Assembly: GCA_013288145.1 (NCBI GenBank)
Contig: JABDCJ010000013.1
Coordinates: forward strand, 1 to 44,327
From: Nitrososphaerota archaeon
GTDB taxonomy: Archaea > Thermoproteota > Nitrososphaeria > Nitrososphaerales > CADDZS01
Length of the DNA: 44,327 bases
Direction: 5' to 3'
Under the pieces are notes generated by a model, which saw nothing but the letters and a program-made list of their open reading frames with translations, did not search any database and was not told where the DNA came from. Positions 16,412 to 25,426 of the stretch are shown piece by piece. Each line of letters starts with the position of its first letter. Within the stretch, counting starts at the first letter, position 1. Position numbers and translations under genes: made by a program.

Positions 16412-16629
16412 CGATGTTGTTATTTGGTGCTTTCAAACAAGAATTTGCTTACATTACGATTTTGGAGTCTAAGACGATTAGAATTAGCATAGATGGATGG
16501 AACGCTCTGACTGTTTCTTTATGGCATGATCGGAAAGGAAATTAACGAAATGAAGAATTTTCATACTTGAGGCCTAAAGATCATCGTCCGGGAATCCGGG
16601 TGGTTCTGGAATCAAACAAGTAGGGCAGA
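16399..16629. other. Non-coding stretch
   Basis: No ORF, RNA gene or terminator is recognised between the repeat and the phosphotriesterase-family stop. Confidence 0.5.
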
Positions 16630-17673
16630 TTAGAAGGCCAACATGTTTCTAGGGTTTTCAATGAGCATTGTGTCAATCTGCTCATTCGACAATTCAAGCA
16701 GTCTGAATTTCGGGACTATGTTTTGAAGAATGTGATCGTAACCGGGACCACCGTATTTCCTCATCGACATTTTGAACCAAATATCCTGCGATAACAAAAC
16801 ATGAGACAATTGTCCTTTATCGATTAGACTTTTGACTACCAGGATCCTTTGTATGTCATTCATGGGGAAAAAGAAACCATCTTTGCCGTAATTTGGCATG
16901 TAAAAATCTTTACCGAAAGTATCGAACTCAACATAACAACCACGTCGGGCAAGCGATAGAGAATATTCCAATTCTTCACGTGTTATCCCTATGTCTGTAT
17001 GACTCATTACTACTTTGCTCAGATCTGCTCCCTCGTCTTCCAAGATATTCAAAATTTCATTACCTGGTTTTGACCGAGCGGCAACATGAACATTAAGGGG
17101 AGCCCCTGTGTCTTTCTGCGCAATCGTTGCTGCGCGCAACACTTTTTCTTCATTACTCGTTATCGACCAGCTAGTCCCAATCTCGCCAATCATTCCGCAG
17201 CGGATTCCTCCGAGACCTCGCTCAATCTCATAAATCATGCGTTTTGCAAGCTCAGCTTTAGAATCGGTTTTTACATGCGGAGGATGAGAATCTTCGAAAT
17301 AGTGACCAGTAGCAGCAATTATGTTTAGACCGGAACCAATGGAGATCTTTTTCAAAATCTCGAGATTTCTTCCAATGCCCTCGGTCGTGCAGTCAACTAT
17401 TGTGCCTCCCCCTGCTTTCTTGAAATGCTTTACTTCCTCAAGAGCGATCTCCTCGTTTTGCATCATTAAGTTGTCTTTGGAAAGGTAAGGCTGGTTTCTA
17501 AGAGCTCCAAGATTTTGCATAACAATTGGTGCATCTGCTAGATACTTCAAATTCGAGGTTTCAGATTTTTGGTGCAAACATGTTAGATCAAAAATAATAT
17601 GTTCATGAGTCAGTGTAACTCCTTCAAGATCGTCCCTAGGGATCTCTCCGAGTACTGTCACTATCGTGGACAT
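16630..17673 (-). CDS. Phosphotriesterase-family metal-dependent hydrolase
   Basis: A TIM-barrel amidohydrolase-superfamily protein of 347 residues from ATG 17673; a TTG five codons upstream at 17688 is possible. The HxH metal motif LTHEHIIFD is at residues 21-29. GMIGEIGTSW supplies a bridging Glu, as in the bacterial phosphotriesterase homology proteins, instead of the carbamylated Lys of true phosphotriesterases. Further ligands are His in LNVHVAARS, His in VMSHTDIG and Asp in LLSQDIWFK. Substrate is unknown; lactones or esters are possible by family. It stands alone in sparse DNA between two copies of a direct repeat, which hints at acquisition by transfer. Confidence 0.85.
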   Translation of the reverse strand: MSTIVTVLGEIPRDDLEGVTLTHEHIIFDLTCLHQKSETSNLKYLADAPIVMQNLGALRNQPYLSKDNLMMQNEEIALEEVKHFKKAGGGTIVDCTTEGIGRNLEILKKISIGSGLNIIAATGHYFEDSHPPHVKTDSKAELAKRMIYEIERGLGGIRCGMIGEIGTSWSITSNEEKVLRAATIAQKDTGAPLNVHVAARSKPGNEILNILEDEGADLSKVVMSHTDIGITREELEYSLSLARRGCYVEFDTFGKDFYMPNYGKDGFFFPMNDIQRILVVKSLIDKGQLSHVLLSQDIWFKMSMRKYGGPGYDHILQNIVPKFRLLELSNEQIDTMLIENPRNMLAF

Positions 17674-18387
17674 GACGCCGAGGATCAAGCCAGTCGATTA
17701 GTGCGTTAATTAAAAATTCTATCGCACAAAAAGTGCCCACACGCCATTAACTTTCTCCAAAAATGAGGTGAGCGTGGATTTCTCATGAATCGCGACGAAG
17801 GATTCTTCTGCCAATCCGATCTGAGCGGGATATCCTATCTGAAAACTATTCCCCTAGCATCTAGTGAAAAGCTATCATATCGCAATACTCCGTTCAAACA
17901 CCTTACGGGAGTTTGCTTTACGAATTGTAGTTGAATCGCCGTACTCGTTTAGAATATTTTCAGTGCCGCCCCGGATCTTTCTTAACTAAGCTTCGAACTC
18001 GTGAACAGGACGGTTAGAGTTATCGCATCTTTCGACTCTTTATATCTCGGCTCGAATAAACATATTTTCAGATATTCCTAGAGAAACTTCGGTTGAATAG
18101 AACCCAGATTTCTTACCAGGCTTCTCCCACTTCTTCTATGGTAATTCTCGCATACATGGGAATTGTATGTGCTTATCAGAACCGGGGCACATTTTCCTTT
18201 TTTTCCAGAATCGATTGCGTCACTGAAGTAGGTGCAGATCTTTCAATAAACCCGCGGTAAAAGTGTCGTCTTTTTCGGGTCACTCCCTCGATCTGGAACT
18301 CTTATCCTCTTCCACTCTGTACTATCCTAAGTTCTGTTATCTACTGGTCTGGGACAATTGATCATTGACAGGAATTCAATTGAAGTA
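17674..18387. other. Non-coding stretch of about 700 bp
   Basis: No credible ORF or RNA gene seen. Contains the GTGCCGCCCCGGAT arm (17963-17976) and the right-hand direct repeat (18177-18204). The lack of coding on both sides of the phosphotriesterase gene contrasts with the tight packing elsewhere. Confidence 0.55.
18177..18204. repeat. Direct repeat right of phosphotriesterase gene
   Basis: CAGAACCGGGGCACATTTT followed by CC and a T run. It matches the left copy at 16385-16411 apart from a few substitutions and a 1-2 nt length difference. Confidence 0.6.
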
Positions 18388-19281
18388 CTATGAGCTGACT
18401 ATTTGCCGGACGACCTCGATATTGCCTCTCGTAGAAATGCACGCGCCTTGTGCAATCTCTTTTCGGTCTACAAGATCGGAGTACCTCTTTCTAGCCGTCT
18501 CTAGGCCGAATTTTGAGCCATGAGTTTTGAGGCCGTGTAGCTCTTCCTCTGAAATCTTCCATCCGAACTTTTGAACGCACGTTATGGCATCTTCGTAATC
18601 CTTTAGGGGAAATATATTATGGATAATCGGAATCTGGATCCCCTTTTCTCTCGCTACAACGACGCGATCGAGATAAACAGAACTCTCCTCGAATGATGAC
18701 TCGGTCACAAACACATCCACGCCCGCGATCTCTCTCTGCCTCGTCAATTTTACGTAATCCTGTTCGTTGATTTTTCTCAAGTTTATTGGAGCGAGAATGC
18801 ATGTTTTTTCAACGTTCGATAGATGGGATTCCAGATCTCTGACTATTGTGACAAAACTAGCAATTTTTGAATAATCGTACACGTTCTTCGGCTCATCTCT
18901 CGAGCTGTACGGGTCTCCGCGGACAATCTGGATGTTTTCAAGTCCGGAAAAGATTGCGGACACTACTGTACCTAACAGATTTTGTCGGTTCGAATCCCGA
19001 AGAGTGATCGTCGGGATAAGTGAATTGTTGGTTTTTCTCTTTAGCTCGACCGCAACTGCTACAGAGTTCAAATGAATTCTCGTTCCGTCCCGTAGTTCCG
19101 GAAGCGAAAAGGCATCCGCGAGCGCTTCGAGTTGCCCGATGCTTTGGGCTAATCTTTCGAAGCGTACCCCGAGATCGATTTTCCTATCGGCCTTTATCAT
19201 GCCAGGAGCTGGAAGTCCCGGAGGAAAAATTTCAATAATTCTGGCGAAATTTCCGGACTTAATTACATCTGACAGTCGCAA
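18388..19281 (-). CDS. Methylenetetrahydrofolate reductase-family protein
   Basis: A 297-residue single-domain flavoprotein-type TIM barrel resembling MetF. The start has RIIEIFPPGLP in the place of the family EFFPP motif. The barrel contains VAVAVELKRKTNNSLIPTITLRDSNRQNL, then NIQIVRGDP (equivalent to the L-LRGD motif). IPIIHNIFPLKDYEDA corresponds to the late barrel GI-P block. TTG at 19281 is the start. It is the last gene of the MetE-family operon, 62 bp after the third MetE gene. That context implies reduction of a methylene-pterin to the methyl donor used for methionine. Whether the cofactor is folate or methanopterin cannot be read from the sequence. Confidence 0.8.
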   Translation of the reverse strand: MRLSDVIKSGNFARIIEIFPPGLPAPGMIKADRKIDLGVRFERLAQSIGQLEALADAFSLPELRDGTRIHLNSVAVAVELKRKTNNSLIPTITLRDSNRQNLLGTVVSAIFSGLENIQIVRGDPYSSRDEPKNVYDYSKIASFVTIVRDLESHLSNVEKTCILAPINLRKINEQDYVKLTRQREIAGVDVFVTESSFEESSVYLDRVVVAREKGIQIPIIHNIFPLKDYEDAITCVQKFGWKISEEELHGLKTHGSKFGLETARKRYSDLVDRKEIAQGACISTRGNIEVVRQIVSS

Positions 19282-19343
19282 TGCGAGGCACGCTCGAAGA
19301 AAAGAAAGAGAATTGACGGAGCTTTATTCGGTTCTCTCTTGGA

Positions 19344-20627
19344 TCAAGAAATTCCGGGGATGCTCAGTGGTTTGTCCTGCCTGTAGGGAACTCTGTTCTT
19401 CAGGGCCGTCTCCGCTTTCCCGATTTCATATCCAACGTAGCCGAGGTGTCTTTTTCCATGCTCGGTATCGCTGATAATTTTGTGATCGACAATGGTTGCG
19501 ATTAGTTTCTCGCCATTGGACGATTGTACTCGAAACTTTGGAACATTGTCGTACGAGTTGAAACATACAACTATCTGCTGATTTTGCGGATCTACCTGAA
19601 TCAGGAAATAGCCGTTCGGATCGTAATCCTGCTCGCTCAGGTTAACACTCCTGGCAGCCTGAGGAGGGCCGAGGAAGACCTCGTTTCGAGCAAGAGTTAG
19701 ATTGATGTTTTTCTGGTAGGCGACGTCGAGGGGCAGATTTCTCTCGCCGCAGGCCGGATGGACAAATCGGATTCTGGATTCGCCGATTGTTGTAGATGCC
19801 CTCTGAATGAGGGAAGAAATAGTCTTTACCGGCTCAACAATTGGGCTTCCGGTGTTTACGCATCCTAGCCCGATCTGCTGATCAAAATTCCTGCGTGAAA
19901 CCTCGTCAAGCAATTTGTCGCTGAAAGTAAAATCTAGACTGATGACATCGACGTTAAGTTTTGTGAGCTCTTTGAATACGGAAAAAGTATCGCCGCATAC
20001 GTGAAGGACAACAGGGACTCTAATCCCGTCTAGCATCTCCTCGTAAAGCTCATGGATGTAATCTTTGAAGGGCTCGACTGAGAAGTACGGGGCATCAATC
20101 TGAAGAAAGTCTACAAGATATTGAATTGACTCGAGCTCCGGTTTCACTATTTCCCGGGCGATGGCAAAGGTGAGTTCTCTCAGGTCGGAGTAGTCACCCT
20201 TTCCAAGACGACAGTTCCGGGCAAGTGTGTATGGATCAGTGATTGGCTCCTTGAAGCCGTAGTATTTCGGAATCTGATTCTTTGCTTTCTGAACGTCCGG
20301 AAGCCTTATCGGTGACTTTCTTCGAAGCTTCCCTTTGACGACGATTTCCGCCCCATCATATTCAATTCCTTCAACATGCTGAGGATCTAAAAACAACCTC
20401 ACGAAGGACTCTCTGGTCTGTCCCGATGCTGGATATTCTATCCCGGCACTGACAAAATCCCGCACGGCGAGTTGAATCGTTGAATTTACGGGATCCTCAG
20501 TTTCTTCCGGGAACGCCCTATATTGCTCGATCTCACTTTGCGGTACGCTTATCGGATAACTTCCGATCACGGTCGTGGAAGGAAACGAGTTTTCTTTTTT
20601 GTTCTTAGGAGACCTTCTTTCTGGCAA
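19344..20627 (-). CDS. MetE-type methionine synthase C-terminal domain fused to a DUF4346-like domain
   Basis: About 427 residues from the TTG at 20627; the frame is open further upstream inside the previous gene. The barrel opens STTVIGSYPIS. Zinc-site residues are His209 and Cys211 (LHVCGD) and Cys293 (HPACGER), numbered from that start. After the barrel, about 100 residues begin near 327 with DYDPNGYFLIQVD and end HLGYVGYEIGKAETALKN...YRQDKPL. This reads like DUF4346, a domain I associate with pterin-dependent methyltransferase relatives. The start overlaps the upstream MetE gene by about 23 bases. The likely reaction is methyl transfer to homocysteine; the fused domain may hold the methyl donor. 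Confidence 0.8.
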   Translation of the reverse strand: MPERRSPKNKKENSFPSTTVIGSYPISVPQSEIEQYRAFPEETEDPVNSTIQLAVRDFVSAGIEYPASGQTRESFVRLFLDPQHVEGIEYDGAEIVVKGKLRRKSPIRLPDVQKAKNQIPKYYGFKEPITDPYTLARNCRLGKGDYSDLRELTFAIAREIVKPELESIQYLVDFLQIDAPYFSVEPFKDYIHELYEEMLDGIRVPVVLHVCGDTFSVFKELTKLNVDVISLDFTFSDKLLDEVSRRNFDQQIGLGCVNTGSPIVEPVKTISSLIQRASTTIGESRIRFVHPACGERNLPLDVAYQKNINLTLARNEVFLGPPQAARSVNLSEQDYDPNGYFLIQVDPQNQQIVVCFNSYDNVPKFRVQSSNGEKLIATIVDHKIISDTEHGKRHLGYVGYEIGKAETALKNRVPYRQDKPLSIPGIS

Positions 20628-21861
20628 GTTCTGTACCTTCGGCCATGACCTCGAGCTTCTTGAACGTTGTTTCCCAGTCCCTTGTGCGCAACCCACAATC
20701 GGGGTTCACAGAAATTCTCTCCGGATTCTTGAGAAGGGAAGAAGCAAAAAGTATCCGGTCTCTGACGAGCTTGGGAGACTCTAGAACGTTTCTTCCTTCC
20801 ACAGTCGCACCCTTTCCAGGAGTTCCGGAAAAGTCGTGGACATGAGTAACTCCCAATCCGAATCCCCCCTCGTAACCTTCCTTCTCAAAATACTTCAAGT
20901 CGACATATCCCGGCCGGGATTTCTTCTCTACTCCTAGATCAGTCGAATCTCTGTTTGCAAACTCCAGCGCAAGCTGCTCTATGTCTTTTAGCTGAACTGA
21001 ATACTTTGCGAGAAGTTTGTAATCACTGTAACAATTGTGGACACTGAAGATGCAGTCCTTAAATCCCGCAGTTAGGGCGTTTATGGCATCGACGAACATT
21101 TCCATTTCATCGTCGTCAGGTCGGGTGGTAACTGCGGGTTCGTCGATCTGGATCCACTTTGCACCGTTCTTGATCAGATTTTCAACCTCGGGGCGAAGTG
21201 CATTCTTTACAAGATCCATGATGAAGCTACGTCTAGCTTCAAAGTATGTCTTTCGAAGATCTAACCTCTTTCCCTTGGATTTTTTCCTCGCAGCTGTCTC
21301 GTAATGTTCGTTGAAAGACCAATCGACGACGGTGTACGGGCCGGTTATCGGAATCTTGACTAGCCGATCTGAATTCGATTTTACAAACTCAAACTCTTCT
21401 AGGTGAATCGGATGAATGAACTTGGGCTCGTCGACAATCGCTCCCTTTGTGAAATACTTGTAGTCGAATGAATGGACTGAACCGAGAAGCTTGAAACCTT
21501 GAATGTTTCTGACCAGATGCTCATACATCTCGACCCTCCACTGCTCACCTGAGTATACGCGGTCGAGGCCGACTTTCGAGAAAAGAGCCAGAACATACAC
21601 TACAGAGAAATCGCGGATGAGGTCCTTTTCTTCCTGTGTCGGTGGAACGCTGGACTGGGATCGGCGTCTCAAAAGGTTTACCAGCTTCTGGTAGTCCTTG
21701 ACTCCGATTCTCTCGCCCCAGAGCTCGGCATTTTCAATATCGCTCTCCGAGATCTTTGAGTCGCTTGAAACTCCCTTTACTCTCCAGGGAGGCTTTGCAA
21801 TACTGCCGATTTCCTGAAGCGGGAAGAGCTTCGCGGAATCCATGGATTGTTTCGCCAACAT
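20605..21861 (-). CDS. MetE-family (core) methionine synthase, full zinc site
   Basis: A 418-residue single-barrel protein related to the C-terminal half of cobalamin-independent methionine synthase. The predicted zinc ligands are all present: His275 and Cys277 (SVHNCYSD), Glu300 (LALEFANRD) and Cys389 (NPDCGLRTRDWE). WIQIDEPAV at 236-244 is the family substrate-binding strand. The ATG at 21861 lies one base after the stop of the preceding MetE-like gene, so coupling is very likely. With neighbours on both sides it forms a three-paralog operon. Archaeal core-MetE proteins are known whose methyl donor differs from methyl-folate-triglutamate; the donor here is not known. Confidence 0.87.
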   Translation of the reverse strand: MLAKQSMDSAKLFPLQEIGSIAKPPWRVKGVSSDSKISESDIENAELWGERIGVKDYQKLVNLLRRRSQSSVPPTQEEKDLIRDFSVVYVLALFSKVGLDRVYSGEQWRVEMYEHLVRNIQGFKLLGSVHSFDYKYFTKGAIVDEPKFIHPIHLEEFEFVKSNSDRLVKIPITGPYTVVDWSFNEHYETAARKKSKGKRLDLRKTYFEARRSFIMDLVKNALRPEVENLIKNGAKWIQIDEPAVTTRPDDDEMEMFVDAINALTAGFKDCIFSVHNCYSDYKLLAKYSVQLKDIEQLALEFANRDSTDLGVEKKSRPGYVDLKYFEKEGYEGGFGLGVTHVHDFSGTPGKGATVEGRNVLESPKLVRDRILFASSLLKNPERISVNPDCGLRTRDWETTFKKLEVMAEGTELARKKVS

Positions 21862-21862
21862 T

Positions 21863-22924
21863 CTAATTCAGACTCTTTCTCACAGCAGAAGTAGCTTTTC
21901 CGATAGCCCTTATCTTCTCATCTGCCACAGTCCGGGGCAAATACTTTAGCTCCGAGCTCGGGAGAATGACCAAGCCGGAAGGTTCAAGGGTTTTCACGGC
22001 ATCAAGACAATAGTCAGAGATCCACTCTGGCGTCTCGACAAGAGAATTTCTCCCATCGACGCACCCGCAGGCGAGCGCCTTTTCGCCGAATTCTATTCCA
22101 TCGATCGAATCAAGAGAGGTCTGAGTAAAGTCAATTCCCACTTCGCTCACCCCTTCCAGATCTAGCAGTTTTTCCAGAATGGTAGAGCAGTCCCCAAAAT
22201 ATGTGTGCAAGCTCAACTTCACCGGGGGCGAGTCGAAATTTTCCTCAAAGGCAGAAATGAAGCTCTTCAGCTCCTTCTTGCTAGTCAGGGCAGACGTTCC
22301 GTAACGATATACCAGAGATGGCTCGTTAATCTGAACGTATTCATATCCCAGGATTGCGATGTTTTTTAGAAGTCTTCGAATAATTTTCGCAAAATCGTCA
22401 ACAAGCTGCTCTCTTTCAGATCCGTAATGATCGTCCTGCACGAGACTTGCAAGTGAATACGGACCCGGAATAGATAGTTTCTTCTTGGAGCCGGCTTCTT
22501 TTACGAGGTTTATAGCGGGTGCAACCTCATAATCTTGAATGAATGATTTGTCTTTCGGAAGCCTAACTCTTTTTCGAACAAACGGCTTGCGAAAGAAACT
22601 GTTAGTATCAAACCATCGGAAAAGATCTGCACCGCCTTCCAGACCTTCGATGTTTTCAGAGAATGGACGGAGAAAGTCTTGCCATAATAACTGACCATCT
22701 GATATTCTGGAAAAACCAGACTCAATCTGAAGCTTAACCAGATTTTTTGCGTCAGCTTCGAAGGTTTCATCTAACGTTTCTTTGTCAGTTCTGAGACGGT
22801 CAAAGTCCCTCGAGATCTTTACAGTCTCTTCTGATCGGGAGTGAATTCCCGTTAAAGTAGAATCAACACTGAAAGTCATTTTCTTTGGATCCTTGACTGT
22901 TTTTCCAATGAAAAATGCCTTCAA
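21863..22924 (-). CDS. MetE-like barrel protein with degenerate zinc site
   Basis: First gene of the MetE array, 353 residues. It keeps the family layout (a SRDFDR segment, SDGQLLWQDF, SIPGPYSLA and YVQINEPSLV) but not the metal site. His240 is present in SLHTYFGD, while Tyr242 replaces the first Cys and LPSSELKYLP replaces the NPDCGLRTR cysteine block. By analogy with full-length MetE, whose N-terminal barrel also lacks zinc, it may serve as the non-catalytic partner of the next two genes. TTG at 22924 or ATG at 22879 may be the start. The gene is divergent from SAM synthetase. Confidence 0.82.
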   Translation of the reverse strand: MKAFFIGKTVKDPKKMTFSVDSTLTGIHSRSEETVKISRDFDRLRTDKETLDETFEADAKNLVKLQIESGFSRISDGQLLWQDFLRPFSENIEGLEGGADLFRWFDTNSFFRKPFVRKRVRLPKDKSFIQDYEVAPAINLVKEAGSKKKLSIPGPYSLASLVQDDHYGSEREQLVDDFAKIIRRLLKNIAILGYEYVQINEPSLVYRYGTSALTSKKELKSFISAFEENFDSPPVKLSLHTYFGDCSTILEKLLDLEGVSEVGIDFTQTSLDSIDGIEFGEKALACGCVDGRNSLVETPEWISDYCLDAVKTLEPSGLVILPSSELKYLPRTVADEKIRAIGKATSAVRKSLN

Positions 22925-22949
22925 ATGTATTAATGCTGGATTGACCCTG

Positions 22950-22967
22950 ATATTCCTTTAGGAATAT
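22950..22967. promoter_or_regulatory. Inverted repeat in the metE operon/SAM synthetase divergent promoter
   Basis: ATATTCCT TT AGGAATAT: two perfect 8-nt arms separated by TT, in the 137-bp intergenic region, 26 bp from the MetE-like start and 95 bp from the SAM synthetase ATG. The size and symmetry fit a dimeric repressor site that could control both transcripts. Confidence 0.55.
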
Positions 22968-23061
22968 TTGGATAGACGAAATATTATCGGCGGGAAAACG
23001 ATAAAAAAGAAAGAATCAAATCAACTTTGAGAAGTCTGGATTTCAGAGAGAATTTTTCACC

Positions 23062-24252
23062 ATGAGTTTGGAGATTTCATTTTCGAAAAACACGACAGTT
23101 TCTAATATGCCTGTAGAGTTTGTCGAAAGAAAAGGAAAGGGTCATCCTGACACGCTTTCAGACAGGGCCTCTGAGGAATTGAGCATTTCCCTCTGCGATT
23201 ACTATCTCTCGAATTTCGGACGGATATACCACCACAATGTGGACAAGTGCGTTCTCGTTGGAGGTCAGTCCAAGGATGTGACGTTCGGTGGAGGCAAAGT
23301 AACAGAGCCGATTTACCTAATGATGGTCGGACGGGCGGCCGGTCGAGTTGAGGGAAAGGAAGTCCCCATCGAAAAAATGGCGCAGGATGTAACCAAACAG
23401 TGGATGGCTAAAGAGATGCACGCGCTTGATACTGAAAAAGACATCACAATTGTAACCAAAATCAGACCAGGCAGTTTTGACCTAGTGAAAAACTACGATC
23501 TTGACGACGACATTCCATTGGCGAACGATACTAGCTTCGGGGTCTGGTACGGCCCGAACACCGAAATCGAAGACCTCGTGTTAGCGGTTGAAAACGAGCT
23601 AAACTTACCTGAAACTAAGAGAAAGTATCCTCAGATTGGAGAAGATATCAAGGTGATGGGTGTCCGGCGGGGCAACAAGATAAATCTCACTATCGCCTGC
23701 GCCGTAGTTTCTCGATTCGTGAAAAACGAGACTGAGTACATTGAGACCATAGAAATTGTTCGGAGTATAGCTCAAAATCTTGCACTTAAGCTGACGAGCA
23801 TGGACGTAGCGATAAAGATCAATACCGCGGATAATTTCGTAAAGAAAATGTACTATCTTACCGTCACAGGCACAAGTGCTGAACACGGTGACGATGGACA
23901 GGTGGGCAGAGGAAACAGAGCCAACGGTCTGATCACTCCGTTTCGCCCTATGACGCTCGAAGCTACTGCCGGCAAGAATCCGATTAGCCACACGGGTAAG
24001 ATCTACAACATTTGCGCGAGAACAATAGTTTCTGCAATTCTCAAGGAATATCCGGAGCTGGAGCAGACGTCTTGCTACATAGTTTCTGAGATTGGAAAAC
24101 CGATCAATCAGCCGCAGGCGATTAACATTGACCTGTTTGCAGATCGGAGTTCGAAGATTGAAAAAGACGTGCAATCGATTGTTGATGAAAAAATGAGGGA
24201 TCTTCCAAATCTTTGGAAGACCATCGTTAAACGAGAATATTCTCTCTTCTAG
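23062..24252 (+). CDS. mat: S-adenosylmethionine synthetase, archaeal type
   Basis: Forms S-adenosylmethionine from methionine and ATP. The 396-residue length and motifs belong to the archaeal-specific family, which is very divergent from MetK. The N-terminal [22 protein letters not shown] is the hallmark. Further blocks are [21 protein letters not shown]-type helices and [22 protein letters not shown]. The ATG start is clear. It is divergent from the MetE-family operon across the shared inverted repeat, which links methionine synthesis and its activation in one regulated locus. A hairpin terminator follows the stop. Confidence 0.96.
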   Translation: MSLEISFSKNTTVSNMPVEFVERKGKGHPDTLSDRASEELSISLCDYYLSNFGRIYHHNVDKCVLVGGQSKDVTFGGGKVTEPIYLMMVGRAAGRVEGKEVPIEKMAQDVTKQWMAKEMHALDTEKDITIVTKIRPGSFDLVKNYDLDDDIPLANDTSFGVWYGPNTEIEDLVLAVENELNLPETKRKYPQIGEDIKVMGVRRGNKINLTIACAVVSRFVKNETEYIETIEIVRSIAQNLALKLTSMDVAIKINTADNFVKKMYYLTVTGTSAEHGDDGQVGRGNRANGLITPFRPMTLEATAGKNPISHTGKIYNICARTIVSAILKEYPELEQTSCYIVSEIGKPINQPQAINIDLFADRSSKIEKDVQSIVDEKMRDLPNLWKTIVKREYSLF

Positions 24253-24262
24253 AAAAAAGAAT

Positions 24263-24293
24263 AAGATGCCCTTTTCAAAAATTAGGGCATCTT
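24263..24293. terminator. Hairpin between convergent mat and sod genes
   Basis: Perfect 9-bp stem AAGATGCCC (24263-24271) with GGGCATCTT (24285-24293) and a 13-nt AT-rich loop, placed 11 bp after mat and 16 bp before the sod stop. The position suits a bidirectional terminator or 3'-end stabiliser. Confidence 0.65.
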
Positions 24294-24308
24294 GCGATTT
24301 TCGGGCGA

Positions 24309-24914
24309 CTACATCTTTGCTTTAGAGAGTTGCTGGTCGACGTTTTCCCAGTTAATAACATTCCAGAAGGCATCCACGTAAGCAGCCTTGTCGTTCTTGT
24401 ATTGCAGATAGAAGGCATGCTCCCAAACGTCGCAGACAAGAAGCGGTATTGAAGTCTGCGAAGAAAGCAGGTTATGTTTTTCCGCCTGCAGAGTGAGAAG
24501 CTGATCGCTCATCGGATCGTAAACCAGCATTCCCCATCCCGAGCCTTCGACTTGTTTTGCAGCAGCACTCAACTGACCCTTGAATGCATCAAAGGATCCA
24601 AAGTCTTCGTTGATCATGTCCGCGAGCTTTCCTCCCGGTTTTCCACCGCCGCCCTGTTTCATGTTGGGCCAGAAAATCGAATGCAAAACGTGTCCAGCGA
24701 GGTTGAAACTCAAGTCTCTTTCTACTGCTTTAAGATCAACGCCCTGCCAATTGTTCTTTCTTCCCCCGTCTAGCTTATCCAGCGCAGAATTCGCGCCATT
24801 AACATATGCAAGATGGTGCTTGTCATGATGAAGCGTCATTATCTCTTTCGAGATATACGGTTCCAAAGCTTCGTACTTGTAAGGCAGATCTGGTAGTGAG
24901 TATTTCTTTACCAT
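24309..24914 (-). CDS. sod: Iron/manganese superoxide dismutase
   Basis: Dismutates superoxide to oxygen and peroxide; implies an aerobic or oxygen-exposed cell. The 201-residue protein has the four metal ligands His29 (TLHHDKHH), His78 (LHSIFW), Asp162 and His166 (CDVWEHAFYLQY). An iron or manganese preference cannot be assigned safely from the sequence. The first residues, YSLPDLPYKYEALEPYI, show no signal peptide, so it is cytoplasmic. It is monocistronic and convergent with mat. Confidence 0.95.
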   Translation of the reverse strand: MVKKYSLPDLPYKYEALEPYISKEIMTLHHDKHHLAYVNGANSALDKLDGGRKNNWQGVDLKAVERDLSFNLAGHVLHSIFWPNMKQGGGGKPGGKLADMINEDFGSFDAFKGQLSAAAKQVEGSGWGMLVYDPMSDQLLTLQAEKHNLLSSQTSIPLLVCDVWEHAFYLQYKNDKAAYVDAFWNVINWENVDQQLSKAKM

Positions 24915-25039
24915 TTGAGGTCAGATGCCTGACCGTCCGCTTATGCTTTAAGAATTCTGGAGAAAGGTTACAGGATCAATCGGATCGAAGAAAGACCTTC
25001 ACGCTTACATGACACAAGAGTCCAAAAACGATGAAAGCA

Positions 25040-25063
25040 TGCGGCGGGTTTTTCCTCGCCGCA
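25040..25063. terminator. GC-rich hairpin downstream of OB-fold gene
   Basis: Stem TGCGGCG (25040-25046) with CGCCGCA (25057-25063) around a 10-nt loop holding five Ts. It lies about 60 bp beyond the 3' end of the OB-fold gene and upstream of sod. Probably a terminator or part of a small RNA. Confidence 0.5.
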
Positions 25064-25120
25064 GCCCAATGTTCTGTAGATTTTTTTGAAAGTGCGTTTA
25101 CTTTTGAAAAAGGGTGCTTC

Positions 25121-25408
25121 TCAGACTTTCTGCAGCTTTCCGTATCGGCCGATATTCAGCTGAATCTCGCCACGGAACGCCTTTGTGTAACCGTTTTCAA
25201 TTCTTACCTTATCTCCGACATCCACCATATTGATCTGGTCTCCCCACAGGGAAAGTTTGATCTGCCCGCTGTCATCTCTAATTGTCGCATCAGCAACATT
25301 CGAAGATCCACCGGCGCGAAGATTAACGGACCGTACGTCGCCCTTTTCGATAACTTCGCCTTCAACGTCTACTCTGCTTTGTTCGCCCTTTAGATCTGCA
25401 ATCCTCAA
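25121..25408 (-). CDS. Single OB-fold nucleic-acid-binding protein (RPA/SSB-like)
   Basis: A 95-residue protein consisting of one OB fold. It begins RIADLKGEQSRVDVEGEVIEKG and continues through ATIRDDSGQIKLSLWGD and GDKVRIENGYTKAFRGEIQLNIG. This is the typical archaeal RPA-like pattern with a central D-SG-I-L-LWG signature. Such stand-alone OB proteins are common in Thaumarchaeota and probably bind single-stranded DNA or RNA. TTG at 25408 is the start. It is divergent from the GlcNAc-1-P transferase gene. Confidence 0.85.
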   Translation of the reverse strand: MRIADLKGEQSRVDVEGEVIEKGDVRSVNLRAGGSSNVADATIRDDSGQIKLSLWGDQINMVDVGDKVRIENGYTKAFRGEIQLNIGRYGKLQKV

Positions 25409-25426
25409 TTCGTTATAACAAACTAA

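Noticed and set aside
23605..24174. 189-codon minus-strand frame
   Set aside because: Wholly antisense to the SAM synthetase gene; Arg/Cys-rich composition is typical of a shadow frame.
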